Below are positions 1 to 6,713 of a stretch of 7,548 bases of DNA, one piece after another. Where the stretch lies: the NCBI GenBank assembly GCA_945888565.1, contig CAMDAL010000198.1, positions 1 through 7,548 of the forward strand, read 5' to 3'. Each line of letters starts with the position of its first letter. Position 1 is the stretch's first letter. The notes beneath the pieces were generated by a model. That model was not told the DNA's origin and ran no database searches. It saw only the letters and a list, made by a program, of their open reading frames with translations. Position numbers and translations under genes: made by a program. This DNA is from Devosia equisanguinis. GTDB taxonomy: Bacteria > Pseudomonadota > Alphaproteobacteria > Rhizobiales > Devosiaceae.

Positions 1-210
1 CGAACTCAATTTTACATGAATGATTTCAGTGGCTTAAGGGGTAGAGAGAGTTGGATGCCAGTGCCATCCTCTCCGCCACCTTCCCCTGTGACGCCGGACC
101 ACTGGCCGAGATTCGGTGACCCCGCCCCGCCCCATCACTGCGCCTGATCAACCCGATCACAGCATTGCGTTGGCAGGGGCGGTCGCGAAGGGCTAGAGAG
201 ACCCCGACTG

Positions 211-216
211 AGGGGA
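211..216 (+). promoter_or_regulatory. Shine-Dalgarno site for the TSUP exporter
   Basis: AGGGGA lies 5 nt before the TTG at 222. This match favours that TTG over the in-frame TTG at 165, which would add 19 arginine-rich residues atypical of the family, and over the ATG at 234, which is 17 nt from the site. Start choice is inferred from spacing and from the usual N-terminus of the family. Confidence 0.55.
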
Positions 217-221
217 CCGAC

Positions 222-992
222 TTGATTGAACTGATGCTTCTGGTTGCCGGCGTCATCGCCGGCGCGCTCAACACGCTGGCCGGCGGCGGCTCGTTCGTGG
301 CGTTTCCGGCCCTGCTGGCCGCTGGCGTGCCGCCCGTCATTGCCAATGCCACCAACACCTTCGCCGCCCTGCCCGGCTACGTGAGCGGTGCGGCTGGCTT
401 CCGCGACGAGTTGGTCAGGCATCGCGCCCGGCTGCTGCCTTACACGATCATCGCCCTGCTGTTCGGGTATGCCGGGGCCGAGTTGCTGCTGCATGTCAGC
501 AACGATGCGTTCAACCGGATCGTGCCGTGGCTGATGCTGCTAGCGGTCCTGCTGTTCGCTTTCGGCAACCGGCTCAACGCCCTGATCGTGGCGCGCGCCG
601 GCGGCATGCGGGGCGCAAGGCTCACCGGGGCCATCCTGCTGCTCGGGCTGCTGGCGGCGCTCTGCGTCTATGGCGGGTTCTTCAATGCCGGCCTCGGCAT
701 CATGCTCCTGGCCTACCTGGCGCTCGCGGGGATGACCGACATCCACGCCATGAACGGCCTGAAACTCTGGATCTCCTCGGTGGTGGCGGTGATCGCGGTC
801 GTGCGGTTCGCGCTGTCGGGCTCGATCGACTGGTACTACGGCACCATCACGCTGGTCGGCGTGGTGGTCGGTGCCTACGCCGCCGCGCGCCTCGCACACC
901 TGATACCCCGGGACCTGCTGCGAACGCTGGTGATCGTTTACGCAGGCGCGCTCACCGTCTGGTTCTTCTACACGGCCTACTTCGCCGGCTGA
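222..992 (+). CDS. TSUP-family (TauE/SafE-like) membrane transporter
   Basis: This 256-aa protein (from the TTG start) is a polytopic inner-membrane protein of the TSUP family, whose studied members export sulfite, sulfoacetate or related organosulfur anions. It is hydrophobic throughout, with about seven to eight membrane segments, and near the usual family length of about 250. The two-fold repeat typical of the family shows as two glycine-rich motifs: ALNTLAGGGSFVAFPAL near residues 16-31 and YGGFFNAGLGIM near residues 150-161. The conserved NGLK sequence is near residues 178-181. A TTG start with a good Shine-Dalgarno match is preferred; ATG at 234 is the alternative. Its TGA is 1 bp from the stop of the convergent molybdopterin oxidoreductase, leaving no room for a separate terminator. 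Substrate cannot be told from sequence, and the sulfite label should be read as family-level only. Confidence 0.9.
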   Translation: MIELMLLVAGVIAGALNTLAGGGSFVAFPALLAAGVPPVIANATNTFAALPGYVSGAAGFRDELVRHRARLLPYTIIALLFGYAGAELLLHVSNDAFNRIVPWLMLLAVLLFAFGNRLNALIVARAGGMRGARLTGAILLLGLLAALCVYGGFFNAGLGIMLLAYLALAGMTDIHAMNGLKLWISSVVAVIAVVRFALSGSIDWYYGTITLVGVVVGAYAAARLAHLIPRDLLRTLVIVYAGALTVWFFYTAYFAG

Positions 993-993
993 G

Positions 994-3081
994 TTATCCC
1001 CGCGCCAGCCACACCGACGTATCGTGGAATGCTGCTCCACCGAAGGGGCGGACAGGGTCCGAGCCGATCAGCGTATTGATGCCGGCGCCACCATGGTGGG
1101 CGGAGTTCGGATGGATGCCTTCGGCGATGACCACGCGACGCTGCATGCCATCGAAAAGCTGTGCCTTCAGAGTCACTTCGCCCCGCGCATTGCCAAGCCG
1201 CACGAGGTCGCCTTCGGCGATGCCGAGGCCGGCGGCATCGAGGGAATGGATCATCACAGACGGCTCGGGATGGCGCTTGCGGCTGCCCGCGGTCTCCGAA
1301 AAGCTCGAGTTCAGGAAAGCGCGCGCCGGGCTCGTGGCGAGGCGGAACGGGGTGACGTCGTCGATCCGCTCGGTGACGTCCCAGTGGTCGGCAAAGCGCG
1401 GCATCTCGGCCGGGTCGCAGGCCCAGAGGTAGCCGCCCTGCTCGAACACGCCCTGCCAGTTCGGGGCGAAGCGGTAGCGGCCATCGGGCCAGCCGAAGCC
1501 GTCGGCGAAGTGCGCCTTCGCCACCGGCTGAGGGCTCTCGATGAAGCCGGTCTTCTCGATCTCGTCGAGTTCACCGAACCCGGAGCGCCGGAAGGTCTCG
1601 GCCACCATCTGCCGGTCGGTCAGGTGCATCGAGGCGTGATCAGTACCCAGTCGACGGAGGAGGTCGTTGATCACCTCGAAGTTGGAGCGGCACTCGCCCG
1701 GCGCCTCGACCAGCTGCGGGCCATAGAGCACGCGGGTGTGGCCGCCGCGGCGGTAATAGTCGTTGTGCTCGAGGAACATGGTGGCCGGCAGCACGATATC
1801 GGCCATGCGGGCCGTATCGGTCATGAACTGCTCGTGCACCACGGTGAACAGGTCGTCGCGCGCAAAGCCTGCCCGCGTCAGCCCCTGCTCGGGCGCGACG
1901 TTCACCGGGTTGGTGTTCTGGATGAACAGCGCCTTGACCGGTCCACCGCCCTTCAGCGCCACCGGATCGCCCGTCAGCACCTTGCCGATCTCGCTCATGT
2001 CGAGCTCGCGGCCCGCTGGCCCCAGGTCGGCGCCGTAGATCAGCGACTTGTCGATCTTCCAGCTGCCCGAGTTGGAGTGGAAGGCCCCGCCCCCGGTGTG
2101 CTGCCAGGCCCCGGTCATCGAGGCGATCGACAGCGCCGCATGCATCGCGGTGGCGCCGTTGCGCTGCCGGGTGAAGCCGTAGCCGAGGCGGTAATAGGTC
2201 TTCGGCGTCGTGCCGACGAGCCGCGCGAACGCCTCGATCTCGTCGACCGTCAGGCCGGTGATGGCGGCCGCCCATTCCGGCGTCCGGGTTGCGAGGTGCG
2301 CTTCGAACTCGGGCGAGAAATCGGTCCAGCGCGCCATCCAGGCCCGGTCGGCGAGATTGTCGCGCAGCAGGATATGCATCACCGCCACCGCCAGCGCGCC
2401 GTCGGTGCCGGGGCGCAGCAGCAGGGCCATGTCGGCCTGCTCCATGGTGGCGTTGCGGTAGATGTCGATGACCACCAGCTTGGCGCCCCGCTCCTTGCGG
2501 GCGCGGACGGCGTGGGTCATCACGTTGACCTGGGTGGTGACGGCGTTGGTGCCCCAGACCACCACGCAATCAGACTCGGCCATTTCCTCGGGATTCGGCC
2601 CGGTCAGGCGGCCGGCCCCGGCGAGGAAGCCCGGCCAGGCCGTGCCGGTGCAGATGGTGTCGTACTGGCGCGAGTAGCCGCGCGCATGCCGCAGCCGCTC
2701 GATCCCGTCGCGGTGCACGTGGCCCATGGTACCGGCATAGAAATACGGCCAGACGGCCTCCGCGCCATGCTCGCGCTCGATCTGGAGCAACCGGGTGGCG
2801 ATCTCCGCCATCGCCTCGTCCCAGCTAATGCGCTGCAACTCGCCGCTGCCCTTTTTGCCAACGCGGCGGAGCGGATAGAGCAGCCGGTCCGGATTGTGGA
2901 TACGCTCGGCGTAGCGGGCCACCTTCTCGCAGATGACGCCCGCCGTGTAGGGATCATCCTTGGCACCGCGCACCCGGCCGATGGTGCGCGCGTCGATGAT
3001 CTCGACATCGAGGGCGCAGGTCGACGGGCAGTCGTGCGGACAGACGGAGCGGGCGGTGCGCGGGGCAGTGATGGCGTTCAT
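994..3081 (-). CDS. Molybdopterin bis-MGD oxidoreductase with N-terminal [4Fe-4S] domain
   Basis: This 695-aa protein belongs to the DMSO-reductase superfamily (COG0243 type), which does two-electron redox chemistry at a molybdenum or tungsten bis-MGD cofactor. The N-terminal [4Fe-4S] domain is visible as Cys14-x3-Cys18-x3-Cys22 with Cys51, followed by Lys53, where family members keep a lysine between cluster and pterin. The central domain spans about 65-480 and includes IQNTNPVN (387-394) and TARMADIVLPATMF (423-436). The C-terminal molydopterin-binding domain spans about 575-693. Cys144 in QYDTICTGTAWPG sits where relatives place the metal ligand. No twin-arginine or other signal peptide is seen, so a cytoplasmic site is expected. 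No Fe-S partner or membrane subunit is encoded here, so the electron donor is unknown, as is the substrate. The ATG at 3081 is 13 codons before the first cluster cysteine; its ribosome-binding site is weak. Confidence 0.93.
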   Translation of the reverse strand: MNAITAPRTARSVCPHDCPSTCALDVEIIDARTIGRVRGAKDDPYTAGVICEKVARYAERIHNPDRLLYPLRRVGKKGSGELQRISWDEAMAEIATRLLQIEREHGAEAVWPYFYAGTMGHVHRDGIERLRHARGYSRQYDTICTGTAWPGFLAGAGRLTGPNPEEMAESDCVVVWGTNAVTTQVNVMTHAVRARKERGAKLVVIDIYRNATMEQADMALLLRPGTDGALAVAVMHILLRDNLADRAWMARWTDFSPEFEAHLATRTPEWAAAITGLTVDEIEAFARLVGTTPKTYYRLGYGFTRQRNGATAMHAALSIASMTGAWQHTGGGAFHSNSGSWKIDKSLIYGADLGPAGRELDMSEIGKVLTGDPVALKGGGPVKALFIQNTNPVNVAPEQGLTRAGFARDDLFTVVHEQFMTDTARMADIVLPATMFLEHNDYYRRGGHTRVLYGPQLVEAPGECRSNFEVINDLLRRLGTDHASMHLTDRQMVAETFRRSGFGELDEIEKTGFIESPQPVAKAHFADGFGWPDGRYRFAPNWQGVFEQGGYLWACDPAEMPRFADHWDVTERIDDVTPFRLATSPARAFLNSSFSETAGSRKRHPEPSVMIHSLDAAGLGIAEGDLVRLGNARGEVTLKAQLFDGMQRRVVIAEGIHPNSAHHGGAGINTLIGSDPVRPFGGAAFHDTSVWLARG

Positions 3082-3129
3082 GATCGCGTCATAGCACGGT
3101 CATACAGCGCCGGTCAGCCGGTCGACGCC

Positions 3130-3321
3130 TTATTCCTCGGCGCGGATGCGGGCCAGTTCGGCGTTGTAAATCCTGAGGCTCAGAAAGATCGCGAACAGGA
3201 AGCAGACGATGCCGGTCATCTGCGACAGCGGCAGCGCGCCGGCCGCTGGGATGTGCTTGGCGATGAGGAGGGCGACGATGAGCGTCAGCACGGACACCAC
3301 TTCATGGAAGCGGAACAGCAT
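3130..3321 (-). CDS. Small two-helix membrane protein, function unknown
   Basis: I do not recognise this family. Starting at the ATG at 3321 the product is 63 aa, with two hydrophobic segments, VVSVLTLIVALLI (8-20) and TGIVCFLFAIFLSL (36-49), joined by a short loop. It ends in a charged tail (NAELARIRAEE), so both ends are probably cytoplasmic. The frame stays open upstream to a TTG at 3429, which would give 99 aa, but the added 36 residues are not hydrophobic and no convincing ribosome-binding site supports that start. It lies 48 bp upstream of the molybdopterin oxidoreductase on the same strand, so the two may be cotranscribed. A membrane anchor role for the oxidoreductase is conceivable but has no support beyond position. 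Confidence 0.6.
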   Translation of the reverse strand: MLFRFHEVVSVLTLIVALLIAKHIPAAGALPLSQMTGIVCFLFAIFLSLRIYNAELARIRAEE

Positions 3322-3494
3322 GGCTGCGGAGTACTTTCCAATTTGTGCGCTGACGCTAGGCGCAGACCAGATACGGATCAGCCCGGCCACATGACCGAAC
3401 TCCCGACACCACGTTAGGCGAATCGCCAAAGGGTTCCATCAACTTTCGCGTCATCCGGCATTTTCGGGGAATCGGCGTCGCCCGGCGGCAACAC
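3322..3494. other. Intergenic gap with no recognised feature
   Basis: These 173 bp lie between the glutaminase stop and the small membrane protein start, both on the minus strand. I see no strong hairpin with a T-run for the glutaminase and no convincing -35/-10 pair for the small gene. Part of it (to 3429) is an open extension of the small gene's frame. Confidence 0.5.
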
Positions 3495-5330
3495 CTACCG
3501 CGACAGAGCCCTTATCTCCGCGTTGGCCCGCCGCAGCCGTTCGGCGAGAGTGGCTCCTACCGCCAGCACCAGCGCCGCGTGAAGGTGCGGCTTTTCCTCG
3601 GCCAGCGCATCGAGGCCTTTCCGGTCGAGCACCAGTACGCGGCCATTGCTGGCGGCGATGACGTCGGCAGTGCGGGGTCCCTGCCCGAACAGGGCGAGTT
3701 CGCCGAACACGGTGCCGGCTTCGACGGTGCTGACGCGGTGGCTTGGCCCGTTGCCGACCCGGACGGCGATGTCGACATGCCCCTCGACCAGGAAGAACAG
3801 CGCGTCGGCGCGCGAGTTCTGGGCGATCAGCGTCTCCCCCGGCGAGAACGAATGGCTGCGGACGCGCAGGTCCAGTTCCTTGAGCATCGGCTCGTCGAGT
3901 CCGGCCAGCATCTCGAACTCGGTGAGCGGCACCTCGCGGTCGTCGGCCTTGGCGTCCGCCTGTTCCAGCAGGCGCTCCTCGAAGAACTCCAGCGCTTGGT
4001 CGATGTTGGGAAAGTGCATCTGCTGCTCGAAAGCGGCCGGATACTCATCGGATACCGTGACGATGGCGAAGCCCTTGCCCGCTTCCTGCAGGGTACGGCG
4101 AGCCGTGTTGAGGAGGCCGAGCGCCACGCTGTCGAGATGCAGCACGCGGGTGAGGTCGAGCACGAAGTAGTAGGCTGTCGAGGTGTCCTCGATCAGCCGG
4201 CGGGTGACCCGCTCCGCCTCGATGAAGCTCAGCTGGGCCTGCAACTCGTAGACCGAGATCAGGTGGCCGAACTGGTCGAGCTTCTTGGCCTGCTCGGGAC
4301 GGCGGACGCGCTTCGAATGCACTTCGTCGCCGCGGTAGAGGCGGCGGAAGGGCAGCACGCCGCCGCCGTGATCCTCGAACAGATGCAGGCGGAAGCTGGC
4401 CGAGATGTCCTCGCAGACCGCAACGCCACGGGCGCTGTTGCCGACCTCGTCGAGGCGCGGCGAGAACGTGCCGATGCCGAGCTGGCCAGGCAGCACGGCG
4501 GTGATGCCGCCCCCGACGCCGCTCTTGGCGGGCAGGCCGATGGAGAACTGCCAGCCACCGGCATAGTCGTACATGCCGCAGGTGTTCATCACGCTCAGCA
4601 CGGCGCGCACATTGGCCGCCGACAGGGCCCGCTTGCGGGTCACCGGGTTGACGCCGCCATTGGCGAGTGTCACCCCGAGCATTGCCAGGTCGCGGGCGTT
4701 CACCAGCAGCGAGCACTGCCGAAAATAGAGGTCGAGATGCTCGTCGACATCCCCGCCGATCATGTTCGAGTTGAGCTCAAGATAGGCGATGGCGCGATTG
4801 CGGTGGCCGGTGAGTTTTTCGGAGCGGTAGACGGCGTCGTCGAGGTCAAGCACGCGGCCGGTGAAGCGCTCGAAGATGTCGATGATGCGCTGGTAGCGCT
4901 CGGCATGGTCCTTGCCCTTGATGAGGGCGCTGGCGGCAATGGCGCCGGCATTCACCATCGGGTTGAACGGCCGGTTGTTCTTCTCGTCGAAGACGATGGA
5001 GTTGAAGGCCTCGCCCGAGGGCTCGACCCCGATGCGTTTCAGCACCTCGTCGCGCCCGTGGTCCTCCAGCGCCAGAGCGTAGATCACGGCCTTCGATACC
5101 GACTGGATGGTGAACTGCGCTTCGGTGTCGCCGACCTCGTAGAGGAAGCCGTCGGCCGTTGCGAAGGCGATGGCGAAGCGATCCGGCGGAACGGCAGCCA
5201 GTTCCGGGATGTAGCTTGCGAGTTCACCGGAGGTGTTCGGCAGGTGGCGGCCGTAGAGGTCGTTGAGGTAGCGCCATACAGGCAGGTCGTGCGCCGGAAC
5301 ATCCGCCGCCCGCAGGCTTTGATACTGCAT
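3495..5330 (-). CDS. glsA: Glutaminase with C-terminal STAS and cyclic-nucleotide-binding domains
   Basis: The enzyme hydrolyses glutamine to glutamate and ammonia. Residues about 23-312 form a bacterial glutaminase domain of the serine beta-lactamase-like fold. The catalytic Ser77-x-x-Lys80 pair is in FTIQSVSKA, with Asn127 (NPMVNAGAI), Glu171, Asn178, Tyr202 and Tyr254 at positions that bind substrate in characterised enzymes. A STAS domain follows at about 350-450 (DLTRVLHLDSVALGLL, 392-407). Last comes a cNMP-binding domain at about 475-600, with a phosphate-binding cassette FGELALFGQGPRTADV (542-557) that keeps the key Glu544 and Arg553. At 611 aa it is about twice the length of a plain glutaminase. 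No signal peptide is seen, so it is cytosolic. This fusion occurs in other bacteria; what its tail senses is not settled to my knowledge. The ATG at 5330 has only a weak upstream GAG. It is divergent from the potassium channel gene. Confidence 0.96.
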   Translation of the reverse strand: MQYQSLRAADVPAHDLPVWRYLNDLYGRHLPNTSGELASYIPELAAVPPDRFAIAFATADGFLYEVGDTEAQFTIQSVSKAVIYALALEDHGRDEVLKRIGVEPSGEAFNSIVFDEKNNRPFNPMVNAGAIAASALIKGKDHAERYQRIIDIFERFTGRVLDLDDAVYRSEKLTGHRNRAIAYLELNSNMIGGDVDEHLDLYFRQCSLLVNARDLAMLGVTLANGGVNPVTRKRALSAANVRAVLSVMNTCGMYDYAGGWQFSIGLPAKSGVGGGITAVLPGQLGIGTFSPRLDEVGNSARGVAVCEDISASFRLHLFEDHGGGVLPFRRLYRGDEVHSKRVRRPEQAKKLDQFGHLISVYELQAQLSFIEAERVTRRLIEDTSTAYYFVLDLTRVLHLDSVALGLLNTARRTLQEAGKGFAIVTVSDEYPAAFEQQMHFPNIDQALEFFEERLLEQADAKADDREVPLTEFEMLAGLDEPMLKELDLRVRSHSFSPGETLIAQNSRADALFFLVEGHVDIAVRVGNGPSHRVSTVEAGTVFGELALFGQGPRTADVIAASNGRVLVLDRKGLDALAEEKPHLHAALVLAVGATLAERLRRANAEIRALSR

Positions 5331-5460
5331 ATCGAAATCTCGTCAGCGCCCAAATTCCAGGCAAACTAACCACCGTCACAAACAATGGGCAAGAGTGCAG
5401 CGGCGCTGGCCGACAAGACAATGGAGCGCTATGGCTTCGGGCACATTAGAGGAGCGCCGC
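5331..5460. promoter_or_regulatory. Divergent promoter region between glutaminase and potassium channel genes
   Basis: About 130 bp separate the two divergent start codons, so the promoters of both genes are expected here. I could not assign -35/-10 hexamers with confidence on either strand. The shared region makes joint regulation possible but does not show it. Confidence 0.4.
5448..5454 (+). promoter_or_regulatory. Shine-Dalgarno site for the potassium channel gene
   Basis: AGAGGAG lies 6 nt before the TTG at 5461, a near-ideal match and spacing. The in-frame alternatives are weaker: the ATG at 5431 has GGAG only 4 nt upstream, and the GTG at 5395 has no evident site. The TTG start is therefore preferred. 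Confidence 0.6.
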
Positions 5461-6246
5461 TTGGACCAGCCCGCCGCCGACCGAACTTCACGACTGCGCC
5501 TGAAACTGCGGCAGCTCTACCATGGCAAGAGCGCACAGGCGCTCCGTTTCCAGTCGATGGTGCTGATCGTCGATCTGGTAATCATCGCCTTCTTCATCGC
5601 GACACCGACGCTGCGCGACCGCCAATATTTCATCTGGGTCGACTATGCGGTGGCGGCGGTGCTGCTGATCGACATGCTCGCTCGTGGCCTCGCAGCCCGC
5701 GAACCGCTGCGCTGGATTCGGCAGCCGACGACGCTGGTCGATGTCTTCGTGCTGATTACGCTTCTGTTTCCAGCCTGGCTGGCGAACTTCGGTTTCCTGC
5801 GCATCCTGAGGCTATGGACACTGTCCCGCAGCGGCGCGCTCTGGCGTCCGCTCAAGCGGCGCGGCCTGAGCCAGTATCAGGAATCTGGGCAGGCGGTCGT
5901 CAACCTCGTGACGTTCCTCTTCCTGCTGTCCGGCTTCGTGCTGACGTTTTTCTTCAACGAAGAAGAGGGCATCGCCGGTTATGTCGACGCGCTCTACTTC
6001 ACGGTTGCCACGGTGACGACGACGGGCTTCGGCGATGTGACCCTGCCGGGCACCGCCGGCAAGCTCACTTCCATCGTCGCCATGATCGTGGGCATCACGC
6101 TGTTCGTGCGGCTGGCGCAATCGGTGTTCCGGCCGAACAAGGTAACGTTCCCCTGCCCGCAATGCGGCCTTAGCCGGCACGAGCCGGATGCGGTGCACTG
6201 CAAGGCCTGCGGCCATGTGCTGAACATTCCGGACGAGGGCCGGTAA
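5461..6246 (+). CDS. Voltage-sensor-type potassium channel with C-terminal zinc ribbon
   Basis: From the TTG at 5461 the product is 261 aa. Six membrane helices can be placed: S1 about 31-48, S2 56-78, S3 91-108, S4 112-123, S5 146-166 and S6 202-223. Between S5 and S6 lies a pore loop with selectivity filter TTTGFGD (186-192), the GFG variant of the K+ channel signature. S4 carries Arg114, Arg117 and Arg123, a short charged series, so voltage sensing is possible but may be weak. After S6 a cytoplasmic tail of about 38 residues holds CPQC (232-235) and CKAC (247-250), a four-cysteine zinc-ribbon arrangement followed by CGHVLNIP. The channel would form an inner-membrane tetramer passing K+. 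It is divergent from the glutaminase gene and ends in a hairpin that contains its TAA. An ATG start at 5431 would add 10 residues. Confidence 0.92.
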   Translation: MDQPAADRTSRLRLKLRQLYHGKSAQALRFQSMVLIVDLVIIAFFIATPTLRDRQYFIWVDYAVAAVLLIDMLARGLAAREPLRWIRQPTTLVDVFVLITLLFPAWLANFGFLRILRLWTLSRSGALWRPLKRRGLSQYQESGQAVVNLVTFLFLLSGFVLTFFFNEEEGIAGYVDALYFTVATVTTTGFGDVTLPGTAGKLTSIVAMIVGITLFVRLAQSVFRPNKVTFPCPQCGLSRHEPDAVHCKACGHVLNIPDEGR

Positions 6247-6262
6247 GCCGTCGGCTTACCGG
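6240..6262. terminator. Perfect hairpin between convergent genes, likely bidirectional terminator
   Basis: CCGGTAAGCC (6240-6249) is matched exactly by GGCTTACCGG (6253-6262) across a 3-nt loop, giving a 10-bp stem. It overlaps the last codon and the TAA (6244-6246) of the potassium channel gene and lies 7 nt beyond the stop of the convergent tautomerase gene. Neither flank has a clear T-run, so it is not a textbook intrinsic terminator; RNA-end stabilisation is the alternative. Confidence 0.55.
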
Positions 6263-6269
6263 GCTCGCT

Positions 6270-6464
6270 CTACATCTCGTCGAAGGCCACGCCGCCGCGC
6301 ATCTTGTCGGATTTCGGGCTCTCGACGATCTGCACCACGACCCGCTCGGCGGGCACGGCGGGCACGGCGAAGTTCTTTACCACCGCCTCGGTGATGTCCC
6401 GCATCAGCGCCTTCTTGCTGTCGACGCTGCGGCCTTCGACGATGTGGACAAGGATTTCCGGCAC
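6270..6464 (-). CDS. 4-oxalocrotonate tautomerase family protein (paralogue 1)
   Basis: This 63-residue mature enzyme (64 codons) belongs to the 4-OT superfamily, whose members use an N-terminal proline as general base or acid in keto-enol tautomerisation. The GTG at 6464 is chosen because it puts Pro directly after the initiator (PEILVHIVEGRS), which is needed for catalysis; the longer frame from 6500 would bury that proline. Counting mature residues, Pro1 and Arg11 are present, and Arg40 lies one position from the second catalytic arginine of classical 4-OT (Arg39). The Phe50 position is not kept. The start lies 4 nt past the stop of the upstream paralogue, with GGGAAGA inside that gene's last codons as its ribosome-binding site, so the two are probably translationally coupled. 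Small size fits a homo- or heterohexamer. Substrate is unknown. Confidence 0.88.
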   Translation of the reverse strand: MPEILVHIVEGRSVDSKKALMRDITEAVVKNFAVPAVPAERVVVQIVESPKSDKMRGGVAFDEM

Positions 6465-6468
6465 GCCG

Positions 6469-6705
6469 TCAGGTCTTCCCGGCGGCTGCCGCCTCTTCAC
6501 GTTCCTTCGCCTCGCGCATGCGAATCTCGTGAACAGAGGTGCCCATATGGCCCCAGCTCTTGTTGTCGACTTCCTCGATGACGATGAAGGTGTACTCGGG
6601 CTTCTTGTTCAGGATGCGCTGCAGCATCTCGGTGGTTTCCTTGTAGATCTGCAGCTTCTGTTCGTAAGTCGCGCCGTCGGTAATTTCGATCCGGACGTAA
6701 GGCAT
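6469..6705 (-). CDS. 4-oxalocrotonate tautomerase family protein (paralogue 2)
   Basis: The 78-codon gene encodes a second 4-OT-superfamily protein beginning MPYVRIEITDGATYEQK, with Pro1 after methionine removal. In mature numbering the residue at position 11 is Ala, not Arg, and no arginine is found near 39. Trp50 (NKSWGHMG) stands about where 4-OT has Phe50. The C-terminus runs into a charged, alanine-rich helix (REAKEREEAAAAGK) longer than in classical 4-OT. The ATG at 6705 has a strong ribosome-binding site. It is the first gene of a two-gene unit with paralogue 1 and lies 51 bp downstream of the helicase gene on the same strand. The missing arginines suggest a different substrate or a subunit role in a mixed oligomer; its reaction cannot be assigned from sequence. 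Confidence 0.88.
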   Translation of the reverse strand: MPYVRIEITDGATYEQKLQIYKETTEMLQRILNKKPEYTFIVIEEVDNKSWGHMGTSVHEIRMREAKEREEAAAAGKT

Positions 6706-6713
6706 ATGTTCGT

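Noticed and set aside
53..69. Hairpin GGATG/CATCC with a 7-nt loop
   Set aside because: A 5-bp stem with no T-run is within chance expectation.
1..147. Frame open from the left edge to the TGA at 145-147, possibly the end of an upstream gene
   Set aside because: Only about 48 codons with proline-rich, featureless sequence, and the first 50 bp are AT-richer like intergenic DNA. No family resemblance was seen.
26..358. 110-codon minus-strand frame overlapping the start of the TSUP gene
   Set aside because: Mostly antisense to a well-supported gene, with no recognisable motif and no convincing ribosome-binding site.
1024..3417. A 797-codon open frame on + opposite the oxidoreductase and the small membrane gene
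   Set aside because: It is antisense to a clearly homologous gene; the product is rich in Arg, Ala, Gly, His and Val with no recognisable domain. Long antisense frames are common in GC-rich DNA with biased third positions.
3430..3494. Possible terminator for the glutaminase gene
   Set aside because: Only short, imperfect GC complementarities and no T-run; I could not define a stem with confidence.
3579..5369. A 596-codon open frame on + opposite the glutaminase gene
   Set aside because: It mirrors the glutaminase frame, has no domain or ribosome-binding site I can support, and has the composition of a codon-bias shadow.
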